The position numbers and the translations under genes are program-made. From Konateibacter massiliensis (GTDB taxonomy: Bacteria > Bacillota > Clostridia > Lachnospirales > Lachnospiraceae), in contig NZ_LT860099.1 in NCBI RefSeq assembly GCF_900184995.1, positions 646,269 through 710,268 of the forward strand: DNA of 64,000 nt, given 5' to 3'. Numbering within the stretch: position 1 is the stretch's first letter; every line of letters begins with the position of its first letter. The notes beneath the pieces are model-generated. The model worked only from the letters and a program-made list of their open reading frames with translations. It did not search any database and was not told where the DNA came from. Shown in pieces: positions 1-7,652 of the stretch.

Positions 1-15
1 ATCCATAAATCCCAT
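1..15 (-). CDS. Start of a truncated gene, possibly sepF
   Basis: An ATG at 13-15 (minus strand) opens a frame reading MGFMD that runs off the left edge. A good ribosome binding site (GGAGG, about 6 bases before the ATG) precedes it. In Clostridia the gene after yggS is commonly sepF, whose products begin in a similar way (MG..D). Five codons cannot prove the family, so the identity is inferred from position only. Confidence 0.35.
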
Positions 16-76
16 CTTTAACCTCCGTCCGGACATTTTCTGTATCAATTCTCTGCCCAGAATTTTATTGCTATTT

Positions 77-769
77 TTATCTATTATAATTTCTTTCTCC
101 AAAAATACCGGTTCCTACTCTTACAAGCGTCGCGCCCTCTTCGATTGCGACTTCATAATCTCCTGTCATTCCCATTGAAAGAACATTCATACTAACATTA
201 TCAATGTTTTTTGTTTTTATGTCAACAGATAATTGTTTTAATTTGTTAAAAATCTCTCGATTTTCTTCCGATTCTTCCACAAATGGTGCTATAGTCATAA
301 GCCCTTTGACTGAAATGTTTGATAATTTGGAAATTTCTTCTATCAAAGGAAGTGTCTCCTCCACGCTCACGCCAAACTTGCTCTCCTCCTGTGCCACATT
401 TACTTCGACAAGAATATTGGCTGTCACACCCTTTTTGATTGCTTCCTGGCTGATTGCCTCGGCAAGTCTAAGCGAGTCTATCGAATGTATCAAACACGCT
501 TTATCCACAATATACTTTACTTTATTTCTCTGCAAATGCCCGATAAGATGCCAATGCAGGTTTTTCGGCAGCTGTTCGTATTTGTCGGAAAGCTCCTGAA
601 CCTTGTTTTCACCAAATTCAATAATCCCTGCCTCCATCGCTTCCTCAATCATGGAAATCGGCTTTGTTTTGCTCACTGCAATCAGTGTCACTTCGCTTCG
701 GTCTCTGCCTGCTCTTTTACACGCCTCGCATATGCGCTGTTCCACTTCTTCTAAGTTTTCTTTAATCAT
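77..769 (-). CDS. yggS: YggS/PLPBP family pyridoxal-phosphate homeostasis protein
   Basis: A 230-residue single-domain alanine-racemase-like TIM barrel protein that binds pyridoxal 5'-phosphate and is thought to buffer free PLP in the cytoplasm; no catalytic activity is established for the family. The PLP lysine is seen in AVSKTKP (K34). Other family signatures are FGENKVQE near residue 52 and HLIGHLQRNK near 73, and the phosphate-binding SMGMTGDYE near 200. Length is typical. A GGGAG ribosome site precedes the ATG. It lies 14 bases after the HlyD-like gene and just before the possible sepF, an order common in Firmicutes division/cell-wall clusters. Confidence 0.93.
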   Translation of the reverse strand: MIKENLEEVEQRICEACKRAGRDRSEVTLIAVSKTKPISMIEEAMEAGIIEFGENKVQELSDKYEQLPKNLHWHLIGHLQRNKVKYIVDKACLIHSIDSLRLAEAISQEAIKKGVTANILVEVNVAQEESKFGVSVEETLPLIEEISKLSNISVKGLMTIAPFVEESEENREIFNKLKQLSVDIKTKNIDNVSMNVLSMGMTGDYEVAIEEGATLVRVGTGIFGERNYNR

Positions 770-783
770 GTATAACGCTCCCT

Positions 784-2169
784 TTAATAAATAATGTCGT
801 CCTCCTGAACTGCCGTGCCGTCTAATACAATATGGTCGTAAACAGCAATTCCATAAGTAGTTCCTTCTTCGACTATGTAATATTCTTCATTTTCAAATAA
901 AATGTTAATCTGCTTAAACTGGGCATATCCCTTATTGATACTGTACACTCCTGTAAGCTTTGCCGTTTTTCCGATTGGATACCGTTCCGTGGAATCCGTT
1001 TTCACAATGTAATTACCCGCCTCAAATTCATGCGTATCAACGTAATAATCCTCATCTGTAGAATAATAAATCGTCGGCTGTACGAACTGAGTTATCGCCT
1101 TTCCGTCCGCGTCATAGGTTTCCACCAAAAAACCTGTCTCATTGCTGTCTCCGCCCTGCGTCGCATAATCAATCGGTATCGTATAAAACTCCTTTTCCAC
1201 GATGGAGCTGACAGGTATTTTCAACCCTTCTATCTTACTCACAACAAGCTCTACATCGATAAAACGATCGGAAGCATAGCGGATAGCCGAGTTTGACAAA
1301 TCTAACTTGCCATAGGGCTTACTGTTAATACGGATAATGCTGAAAGCGGCATTTGCCGTGACACCATCTTTTTTAAACTTAATCTTCATAACTGTCTTTT
1401 CCGCATATTCGGTTGCCTTATCCTCATCCAGAGGAATAATAATGGACCATGCCTCATCCGTGATTAGCTTGTACACTACATCTCCTGCATTTACAAGGTC
1501 CGAGGTCTTTACTACCGTCTTCGTGTAATTATCCTCATTCATCATATCTTCGGTGAGGGTATCCAGCGTAACCTCCTCATATCCGTCCGTAGAATATACA
1601 ACCAGCCCCTCTCTCGGCGCGCTGCTTGTCGTAAATACACCTGCGTTTTCACTGTTTAAATCAGCAAGACTGTTCAATAAATTGACATTTACAAGCTCAA
1701 GTACTTTATTTTCAACATCATATTTAAAATTATATAACTCATCAAAATTGGTTGTATTAAAATTATTTGAAAAACTGGAAAATTCGGTCTTCAATGAATT
1801 GATATCATCATTTGAGAGTGTGCTTTCACTGCTTGTCTGATCGGATAAAAGCTGTGCAAGCTGTCCTGTCTCGTCAATCGTATAAACCGTTTGTCCTGCT
1901 CCGATTTTCTCGCCCTCACGCGCATAGAAGTTAATATATCCCGCATTCTCAGCCGTCACCTTTGTTTCACTGCGCAAAACAAACCCATGATAGGTATTAT
2001 TCGTGGCCAAAGAGCCTTTATTTACCTCATAGACGGATATATGCGGATTTATGGCATATAATACTATACTAATTACAACGTAAACGAAAATAATCCCAAA
2101 TATAACCATTCCGATATTTATATTCAAGGGTTTGCGGTATTTCGTGACCTTTTTATTTCTTGATGCCAA
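784..2169 (-). CDS. HlyD-like single-pass membrane protein
   Basis: The protein has a short basic cytoplasmic N-terminus, one membrane segment (IGMVIFGIIFVYVVISIVLY) and a long extracytoplasmic part. Just after the membrane it carries a lipoyl/barrel-sandwich-like stretch (VTAENAGYINFYAREGEKI) as in HlyD-type adaptor proteins. No partner transporter is adjacent. A neighbouring HlyD-like protein next to yggS and sepF recurs in Lachnospiraceae, but its role is not known to me. I prefer the TTG start at 2169 because GGGAGG lies 8 bases upstream; the longer reading from a GTG at 2211 has no convincing ribosome site. Confidence 0.7.
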   Translation of the reverse strand: MASRNKKVTKYRKPLNINIGMVIFGIIFVYVVISIVLYAINPHISVYEVNKGSLATNNTYHGFVLRSETKVTAENAGYINFYAREGEKIGAGQTVYTIDETGQLAQLLSDQTSSESTLSNDDINSLKTEFSSFSNNFNTTNFDELYNFKYDVENKVLELVNVNLLNSLADLNSENAGVFTTSSAPREGLVVYSTDGYEEVTLDTLTEDMMNEDNYTKTVVKTSDLVNAGDVVYKLITDEAWSIIIPLDEDKATEYAEKTVMKIKFKKDGVTANAAFSIIRINSKPYGKLDLSNSAIRYASDRFIDVELVVSKIEGLKIPVSSIVEKEFYTIPIDYATQGGDSNETGFLVETYDADGKAITQFVQPTIYYSTDEDYYVDTHEFEAGNYIVKTDSTERYPIGKTAKLTGVYSINKGYAQFKQINILFENEEYYIVEEGTTYGIAVYDHIVLDGTAVQEDDIIY

Positions 2170-2387
2170 AAGAATGTCCTCCCTTTTGTCTCGCTCCTGC
2201 AATTCAATCACCTATCATTATATAAAATTTATCTTATTATATCAACCAAAACAATAAATTAAATTTTAAAATTGAATATATATATTACCGTTCAGCCTAC
2301 AATATTGCCACGCTTTAATGGAATATATTACCACTTATATTTTAGCAAAAAAATATCAAACTATTACTAGATAAGGAGGTAATGAAA

Positions 2388-2600
2388 ATGGATTCAAGAG
2401 GCTTAGATTATACATTATTAACCATTGCAATCATCGGAGCCATAAATTGGGGGCTCATAGGATTTTTCCGCTTCGATCTTGTTGCATTTCTCTTTGGAGA
2501 AATGACATTATTCACAAGAATCGTTTATGGCATTGTAGGCTTATCAGGTCTTTATGTTATAAGCCTGTACGGAAGAATCGGCGCGATGAACAAGGCATAG
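2388..2600 (+). CDS. DUF378 small membrane protein
   Basis: A protein of about 70 residues with two hydrophobic segments (LLTIAIIGAINWGLIGFFRF and FTRIVYGIVGLSGLYVISLY), characteristic of the DUF378 (YuzA-like) family of unknown function. The AINWGL motif in the first segment is the family hallmark. AAGGAGG lies 8 bases before the second ATG (2388) but only 2 bases before the first (2382), so the second ATG is the probable start. It stands alone on the plus strand between two minus-strand genes and is followed by a dispersed repeat and a long palindrome. Confidence 0.85.
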   Translation: MDSRGLDYTLLTIAIIGAINWGLIGFFRFDLVAFLFGEMTLFTRIVYGIVGLSGLYVISLYGRIGAMNKA

Positions 2601-2622
2601 GCTTCTATTGCTATGTAGATTA

Positions 2623-2706
2623 GAGAATGTGCTTGGCACATTCTCCGCGCCCAAGCGGGTTGCGCAGCAACCACTTTCACTCTGCGAGGTGCGCATTTGG
2701 CATGGA
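2623..2706 (+). repeat. Dispersed structured intergenic repeat, copy A
   Basis: One of four related elements in this window (others near 34181, 36719 and 62994). It contains hairpin I (GAGAATGTGC-TTG-GCACATTCTC, 2623-2645), a CCC-AAGCGGG block, hairpin II (GGTTGC-GCA-GCAACC, 2658-2672) and a tail CTCTGCGAGGTGCGCATTTG. It lies sense to the upstream DUF378 gene, in its 3' untranslated region. Function unknown. Confidence 0.65.
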
Positions 2707-2710
2707 GCGC

Positions 2711-2758
2711 CTTTTTATATACTAGGAAATTTGTAGAAATTTCCTAGTATATAAAAAG
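2711..2758. terminator. Perfect 22-bp inverted repeat, probable bidirectional terminator
   Basis: Two 22-base arms (2711-2732 and 2737-2758) are perfectly complementary around a GTAG loop. Each arm ends in a T run on the outgoing strand, so it can terminate the plus-strand DUF378 transcript. It could also protect against minus-strand read-through. Confidence 0.75.
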
Positions 2759-2816
2759 AGCCGTTGCTTATGACAAATTTGTCCTTTGCAACAGCTCGAA
2801 ATATTCTCTCTAATAT

Positions 2817-3236
2817 TTATAACGATTCCTTAATATATCCTTTTAGACCTTCCGGTAAATTGCTTTCATCATCTGATACACTGACTGTAAAAGACACATT
2901 GTAATTCTTACTTATTAAATCTAGTTTGTTTATCGCCTTTTCAATCTGTGAGCTCTCAAGATGAGCAACTTTCAAAAAACTATCAAGATAAATTTCTTCC
3001 AAATCATAATCCTGTGAAACAATCCCACAGATAAAACCAATAAATTCATCACAACTTTCAATCGGATAATCCAATACGTTAATCAATCTGACCTTATTGC
3101 TTAGTTCATGGATATTTCTTTTACTCTTATCTAAGTATACTATGTTCCCCGAGGTTTCTTTTACCTTTTCGTTAACCGCTTTCAGTAATAGTTTTGTCTT
3201 CCCTTTACCCTTTTTCCCTACAATTAAACTTATCAT
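2817..3236 (-). CDS. Small P-loop NTP-binding protein of unknown function
   Basis: A 139-residue protein with a Walker A motif at its very N-terminus (GKKGKGKTK, residues 7-15), followed by an alternating beta/alpha pattern. LEEIYLDSFLKVAH, near the middle, resembles a Walker B strand. No other domain was recognised. It looks like a minimal P-loop fold rather than a truncated ABC or AAA protein. The start at 3236 is chosen because AAGGAGG lies 8 bases upstream; a longer frame from 3278 adds a Cys/Trp-rich stretch without a ribosome site. It lies upstream of the carboxypeptidase gene on the same strand, but 104 bases separate them and no functional link is evident. Confidence 0.75.
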   Translation of the reverse strand: MISLIVGKKGKGKTKLLLKAVNEKVKETSGNIVYLDKSKRNIHELSNKVRLINVLDYPIESCDEFIGFICGIVSQDYDLEEIYLDSFLKVAHLESSQIEKAINKLDLISKNYNVSFTVSVSDDESNLPEGLKGYIKESL

Positions 3237-3340
3237 TGCAATCTCCTCCTTAGACATATTGTACCAACAGAAAAACACAATATAGTTAATGCATTAACGG
3301 TTGCTTACATTATAGCCTAAATAAGGAGGAAAAACAACTA

Positions 3341-4321
3341 TTATTTGTTGATTTCTTCTAAAATATCAGTCATTTGTGTATACAATATACTTCGGTTCTC
3401 AGCCTTTAAAACAATGGAAATATAAGGGTTACCTTCACTGTTTTGACTAAGCAAAATCAAACAGGAACCTGCCGCACTTGTCGTACCGGTCTTACCGCCG
3501 ATAACAGTAATTCCATCCGGCGCACTGGCATTTCCGTTTAAGAACAAATTGGTCGTCTTAAATGTGATTTCCTTTGGTGTTCCGTTACTTAATGTATACG
3601 TGGTTGTCCATGAATCGGTATTGATAATCTCAACAAATTTATCATATTTCATTGCCGCATTAAAAATCAGATATAAATCATATACCGTTGTGTAATGTTC
3701 ATCATCAGAAAGACCATGCGGATTTACAAAGTGGGAATTTGTTGCACCGAGACTTTGTGCCGTCTCATTCATAAGTGTGGCAAAATCCTCCACACTGCCC
3801 GAAATATATTCTGCAATCGCCACTCCGGCATCATTTCCGGAATACATAAGCAGACCATGTAATGCCTGTTCAAGCGTTATCTGGTCTCCTTCTTTAAAGC
3901 CGATTAGCTGTGCACCATCCTCCTTGATTTCTACGTTTGATGAAACCGTAATCACGTCATCTAAGTTTCCCTTTTCCAGAGCAATCAGCGCGGTTAAAAC
4001 CTTGGTAAGGCTCGCCGGATATAATCTTTCTGTCGCATTGTTTGCATAGAGCACCTCATGGGAGTCCACGTCAAAAAGAGCGGCAGCTTCCGAAAGTGAT
4101 GCATCCACATCATCCGATAACACGTTGCCGCTAACAACACTTAAATCAGCCGCAAAGGGCTTTAAGGTCAAACTCTCAGAGGAGTTTGTAATATTGAAGG
4201 CATAATCATTACTTGCAATATCATATTCATTTGTAAATTTCTTATCCGCACAGCCTGTAAACAAAACAGACGCCGTCAATATCACGGAAAGCGAAAGTTT
4301 TAACTTATTTGTACATTTCAC
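3341..4321 (-). CDS. D-alanyl-D-alanine carboxypeptidase lipoprotein (S11 family)
   Basis: A low-molecular-weight penicillin-binding protein that trims the terminal D-Ala from peptidoglycan stem peptides outside the membrane. All three active-site motifs are present: SLTK (S104-K107), SGN (161-163) and KTG (277-279). The N-terminus is a lipoprotein signal with lipobox LFTGC, so Cys24 is the predicted lipid anchor; most DacA/DacF homologues are instead tethered by a C-terminal amphipathic helix, and this protein is short enough to lack that region. The ATG overlaps the end of mgsA by 17 bases, so translation is probably coupled. It is the last gene of the shape/division cluster. Confidence 0.93.
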   Translation of the reverse strand: MKCTNKLKLSLSVILTASVLFTGCADKKFTNEYDIASNDYAFNITNSSESLTLKPFAADLSVVSGNVLSDDVDASLSEAAALFDVDSHEVLYANNATERLYPASLTKVLTALIALEKGNLDDVITVSSNVEIKEDGAQLIGFKEGDQITLEQALHGLLMYSGNDAGVAIAEYISGSVEDFATLMNETAQSLGATNSHFVNPHGLSDDEHYTTVYDLYLIFNAAMKYDKFVEIINTDSWTTTYTLSNGTPKEITFKTTNLFLNGNASAPDGITVIGGKTGTTSAAGSCLILLSQNSEGNPYISIVLKAENRSILYTQMTDILEEINK

Positions 4322-4700
4322 GCCACTCTAAGTCTCCTCTATCCAGAGATTTGATTAACAACTCTGCGGTAGCCAAATTGGTTGCCAACGGAATATTATG
4401 CATATCACATAAGCGAACTACATTATTTACATCCGGTTCGTGAGATTTTGGAGCCAACGGCTCTCTCAAAAAAATAACAAGGTCAATCTGGTTATGCTCA
4501 ATCTGAGCTCCCAATTGCTGTTCTCCTCCTAGATGTCCTGCCAGATATTTGTGAATATTCAAATTGGCTACTTCTTCAATCAATCTTCCCGTTGTGCCCG
4601 TGGCAAACAACTCATTTTTACTCAAAATTCCACGGTATGCAATACAAAAATTCTGCATTAATTTCTTTTTTGAATCATGTGCAATTAAACCTATATTCAT
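4305..4700 (-). CDS. mgsA: Methylglyoxal synthase
   Basis: Converts dihydroxyacetone phosphate to methylglyoxal and phosphate, a bypass of lower glycolysis that relieves sugar-phosphate stress. The 131-residue length is typical of this hexameric enzyme. Family signatures visible are the N-terminal IALIAHD-like start (IGLIAHDSKK), ATGTTGRL (phosphate binding), GHLGGEQQLGAQI and FLREPLAPKSHEPDV. It sits between rodA (12 bases away) and the carboxypeptidase (17-base overlap), so it is expressed with cell-wall genes. AAGGAGG precedes the ATG. Confidence 0.95.
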   Translation of the reverse strand: MNIGLIAHDSKKKLMQNFCIAYRGILSKNELFATGTTGRLIEEVANLNIHKYLAGHLGGEQQLGAQIEHNQIDLVIFLREPLAPKSHEPDVNNVVRLCDMHNIPLATNLATAELLIKSLDRGDLEWREMYK

Positions 4701-4712
4701 TTGATAACCTCC

Positions 4713-5816
4713 TTAATATTTTTTAGGCTGAAGCCCGACATTAAAAACAAATCCCATTCCACCAATGATACTGACCAAAGAGGTTAATCCATAACTTACA
4801 AAAGGTAGTGGAATACCGGTGTTTGGCATAAGACCCGTTGCAACACAGATGTTGACAAAGCTTTGGAATATAATTAATGCCGCCATTCCGGTGCAAATAA
4901 GCGTACCGGACAGGTCTTTTGCATTTCTGCCAATCTGAATGCACTTCAATGCAATTACCAATAATAATATTATTATAACACATCCGCCGACAAATCCAAC
5001 TTCTTCTCCGATAACTGCAAAAATAAAATCGTTATGCGGCTCTGAAATGAAATTCCCGTTTTTTACGGAAGAAATAACATTGTTGTTAAGTCCTTTTCCA
5101 AAGAGCTGTCCGGAACCAATCGCTATAATAGAATTGGATTGCTGGCGCGCCAAATCGGAATATTGATCCGGCTGTAACCATGCAAGTATTCTGTTTGCCT
5201 GATATCCTTGGAGTAATGTCTGCCCGGGCTGTAAAATAATACTGATGGCAATTGCCGCAAGCGGAATGCAAACGGCTGCAACGCTTAATATTATTTTATA
5301 ACTTAATCCCGCAACATACAAGAGGGCACAAAAAATTAATGCTACCACAATACTTGTTGACAGAGCAGGCTGCTCCTTTATCAGATATAATGGAACAGCG
5401 ATTAACAAAATGGTTGCTCCCAATACTTTAAACGTATTAAGCTGCTCCTTATATTTTTCAAAAAACCTGGCAAAAAACAAAATCAAAAGTATCTTGCTGG
5501 TTTCAGAAGGTTGAAAACGTATTCCCGCAATCTCAAACCATCTGACCGCACCACCGGCATCATCGCCCAAAAGCTTAACCAAAAGCAACAGTATGATATT
5601 TACAATATAGAACACCCAATAAAAATTAAGGATAAAAGAATAATCAATTAAGGACACGACAATTAATGCTGCCAATCCTAGAAAAAGTCCTATAATCTGC
5701 TTATTCTGAACAGAAGCCCTCGCACTTCCGACAAAAAGTATTCCCATGACAGAAATGGCGATAATTAAAATTAATAGTGTAAAATTGTAATTTTTTAATT
5801 GATACTGTTTTAACAT
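4713..5816 (-). CDS. rodA: RodA/FtsW/SpoVE-family peptidoglycan glycosyltransferase
   Basis: A polytopic SEDS protein of 367 residues with about ten membrane segments. It polymerises lipid II into glycan strands with a partner class B PBP. Family motifs are seen in the large extracellular loop (ANRILAWLQPDQYSD) and the C-terminal part (SEPHNDFIFAVIGEE and NTGIPLPFVSYG). Its cluster includes mreBCD and a PBP2, which supports RodA (elongation) over FtsW. It begins 17 bases after minE, an arrangement seen in other Clostridia. Confidence 0.93.
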   Translation of the reverse strand: MLKQYQLKNYNFTLLILIIAISVMGILFVGSARASVQNKQIIGLFLGLAALIVVSLIDYSFILNFYWVFYIVNIILLLLVKLLGDDAGGAVRWFEIAGIRFQPSETSKILLILFFARFFEKYKEQLNTFKVLGATILLIAVPLYLIKEQPALSTSIVVALIFCALLYVAGLSYKIILSVAAVCIPLAAIAISIILQPGQTLLQGYQANRILAWLQPDQYSDLARQQSNSIIAIGSGQLFGKGLNNNVISSVKNGNFISEPHNDFIFAVIGEEVGFVGGCVIIILLLVIALKCIQIGRNAKDLSGTLICTGMAALIIFQSFVNICVATGLMPNTGIPLPFVSYGLTSLVSIIGGMGFVFNVGLQPKKY

Positions 5817-5833
5817 ACTGTTTCACCTGTCTC

Positions 5834-6109
5834 TTACTCGGAAGTCTGTTTTAGCTTTTTAATCGGTATATTCGCATAAATAGCCGGAACACCTTTTGCA
5901 CTTCCTTCAATGTCTGTTTGAGTAATCTGAATATCCAGACCCTCAGTGTCTACTTCCAAATATTTTGAAATCACTTTAATAATATCATTTTTAATCATTT
6001 CCATGACTTCTGGTGAGCAATTAGCCCTATCTGATATTAATACCAGTTTTAAACGATCTTTTGCAACATCGCTTGAATTTTTCTTCCGGAAAAAATCCAT
6101 AATATTCAT
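5834..6109 (-). CDS. minE: Cell division topological specificity factor MinE
   Basis: A 91-residue MinE that stimulates MinD ATPase and drives pole-to-pole oscillation or gradient formation, restricting MinCD to the poles. The N-terminal membrane-targeting segment (MDFFRKKNSSDVAKDRLKLV) and the anti-MinCD/topology region with DLDIQITQ-like sequence are recognisable. It follows minD by 14 bases and precedes rodA. Its presence means that this organism uses MinE rather than relying only on DivIVA/MinJ for placement. Confidence 0.94.
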   Translation of the reverse strand: MNIMDFFRKKNSSDVAKDRLKLVLISDRANCSPEVMEMIKNDIIKVISKYLEVDTEGLDIQITQTDIEGSAKGVPAIYANIPIKKLKQTSE

Positions 6110-6123
6110 ACTAACTGCCTCCT

Positions 6124-6915
6124 CTAGTTTTTCTTAAACAGATTTGCAAGCTTTGCAAAAAAATTATTTTCTACATTTAGATTCAAAAACGGAACTTCTT
6201 CACCCATAATTCTATGACAGATATTCATATATGCCTTTCCTGCCATCGTATCAGAGCCTACAAGCGGCTCACCCTGGTTGGTGGAAATAACAATCGCCTC
6301 ATCATCCGGCACCACACCGATTAAGCTGATCGCAAGGATGTCCACTACATCATCCATCGACATCATATCTCCTCTTCTTACCATATCCATTCTGAGGCGA
6401 TTTACAATCAAGTCGATTTGCTTCATGCTGTTTGCTTCCAAAAGGCCAATGATACGATCCGCATCACGAATCGCTGATACCTCCGGTGTTGTAACAATAA
6501 GTGCTCTGTCTGCACCGGCGATGGCATTCTTAAAGCCCTGCTCAATACCTGCCGGACAATCAAGAATTATGTAGTCGAATTCTTCCTTCAATTCATCTGT
6601 CAGTTTTTTCATCTGCTCCGGAGTTACAGCCGTCTTATCTCTTGTCTGTGCTGACGGAAGCAGGTAGAGATTAGGATATCTCTTATCCTTAATCAAAGCC
6701 TGTTTTACACGGCAATTTCCTTCTACCACATCAACCAGATTGTACACAATACGATTCTCTAACCCCATTACAACATCAAGATTTCTTAATCCGATATCCG
6801 TATCAATAAGAACAACTTTTTGGTCCAGTTTGGCAAGCCCTGTTCCCACATTTGCGCTTGTCGTGGTTTTTCCCACGCCGCCTTTTCCCGATGTTACTAC
6901 AATTACTTCACTCAT
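6124..6915 (-). CDS. minD: Septum site-determining ATPase MinD
   Basis: A ParA/MinD-family ATPase (263 residues) that binds the membrane in its ATP form and recruits MinC. The deviant Walker A is SGKGGVGKTT (near residue 9) and the switch/Walker B region includes LIDTDIGLRNLDVV and YIILDCPAGIEQGF. The C-terminus ends in an amphipathic helix (FFAKLANLFKKN), the membrane-targeting sequence of the family. The gene lies between minC and minE with short gaps (36 and 14 bases). Confidence 0.96.
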   Translation of the reverse strand: MSEVIVVTSGKGGVGKTTTSANVGTGLAKLDQKVVLIDTDIGLRNLDVVMGLENRIVYNLVDVVEGNCRVKQALIKDKRYPNLYLLPSAQTRDKTAVTPEQMKKLTDELKEEFDYIILDCPAGIEQGFKNAIAGADRALIVTTPEVSAIRDADRIIGLLEANSMKQIDLIVNRLRMDMVRRGDMMSMDDVVDILAISLIGVVPDDEAIVISTNQGEPLVGSDTMAGKAYMNICHRIMGEEVPFLNLNVENNFFAKLANLFKKN

Positions 6916-6951
6916 ACCATGTTTCCCTCCAAAATTAATCTTTTTGTTTTG

Positions 6952-7623
6952 TTATAATTTTATATCATTCAGTACAGATTTTGTGATTGGCTCAATATAG
7001 ATGTTTCCATCTTCCACGTATGATATCTTTGGTTCATTTCCCATGATTTTTCTCGTTTCATCTGAACTTCTTGCAATAACATCCCCAATTCTTATTTGTA
7101 CCGGATTCATCTCAAGTGCCACGACAAAAGAAGAATTGTTTCCAGCCGCACCGGCATACACATTTCCCTTTAACGCACCAAGTATAATAATGTTTCCCTT
7201 TGAAATAACCTTGGCTCCGGGATTGACGTCTCCTAAAATAACAAGGCTTGTCTCCGACTCCAGTACCTGTCCGGAACGAAGCGTTCCCTTATAGAATTGT
7301 CCGTCTCTGGCACCGACATCGTTTAGCTTGTCCTCCAGCGTCTTTTTAAATTTCTCTTCTCGCTGTTCATCTTCATCCACAATGCAAACTATATGAATTT
7401 TAGAATTTTCTGAAATAACATTCAGAATATCTTGTTCTTCCTCATTTGTCAACTTTCTGCCCTCAAAGGACAATACCATTTTTGCATCCTTAAAGAACTT
7501 TTCTGATTCTTTAAATTTCTTTGCAATTTCTTCTAATAACTCATTGTATGGAAGTGTCTCATCTAATCTGACCACAATCCCGTACTTATTACTCTTAATA
7601 ACAACCGAGTTATTATTACTCAT
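6952..7623 (-). CDS. minC: Septum site-determining protein MinC
   Basis: An FtsZ assembly inhibitor of 223 residues. The N-terminal domain (residues 1-100) is divergent, as usual. The C-terminal half is the right-handed beta-helix that binds MinD and dimerises (VILGDVNPGAKVISKGNIII followed by LGALKGNVYAGAAGN). A strong ribosome site (GAAGGAGG) precedes the ATG. It begins 29 bases after the PBP2 gene, linking elongation and division functions in one transcript. Confidence 0.94.
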   Translation of the reverse strand: MSNNNSVVIKSNKYGIVVRLDETLPYNELLEEIAKKFKESEKFFKDAKMVLSFEGRKLTNEEEQDILNVISENSKIHIVCIVDEDEQREEKFKKTLEDKLNDVGARDGQFYKGTLRSGQVLESETSLVILGDVNPGAKVISKGNIIILGALKGNVYAGAAGNNSSFVVALEMNPVQIRIGDVIARSSDETRKIMGNEPKISYVEDGNIYIEPITKSVLNDIKL

Positions 7624-7652
7624 TCCCTATTTCCTCCTTCATCAGAGTCTGA

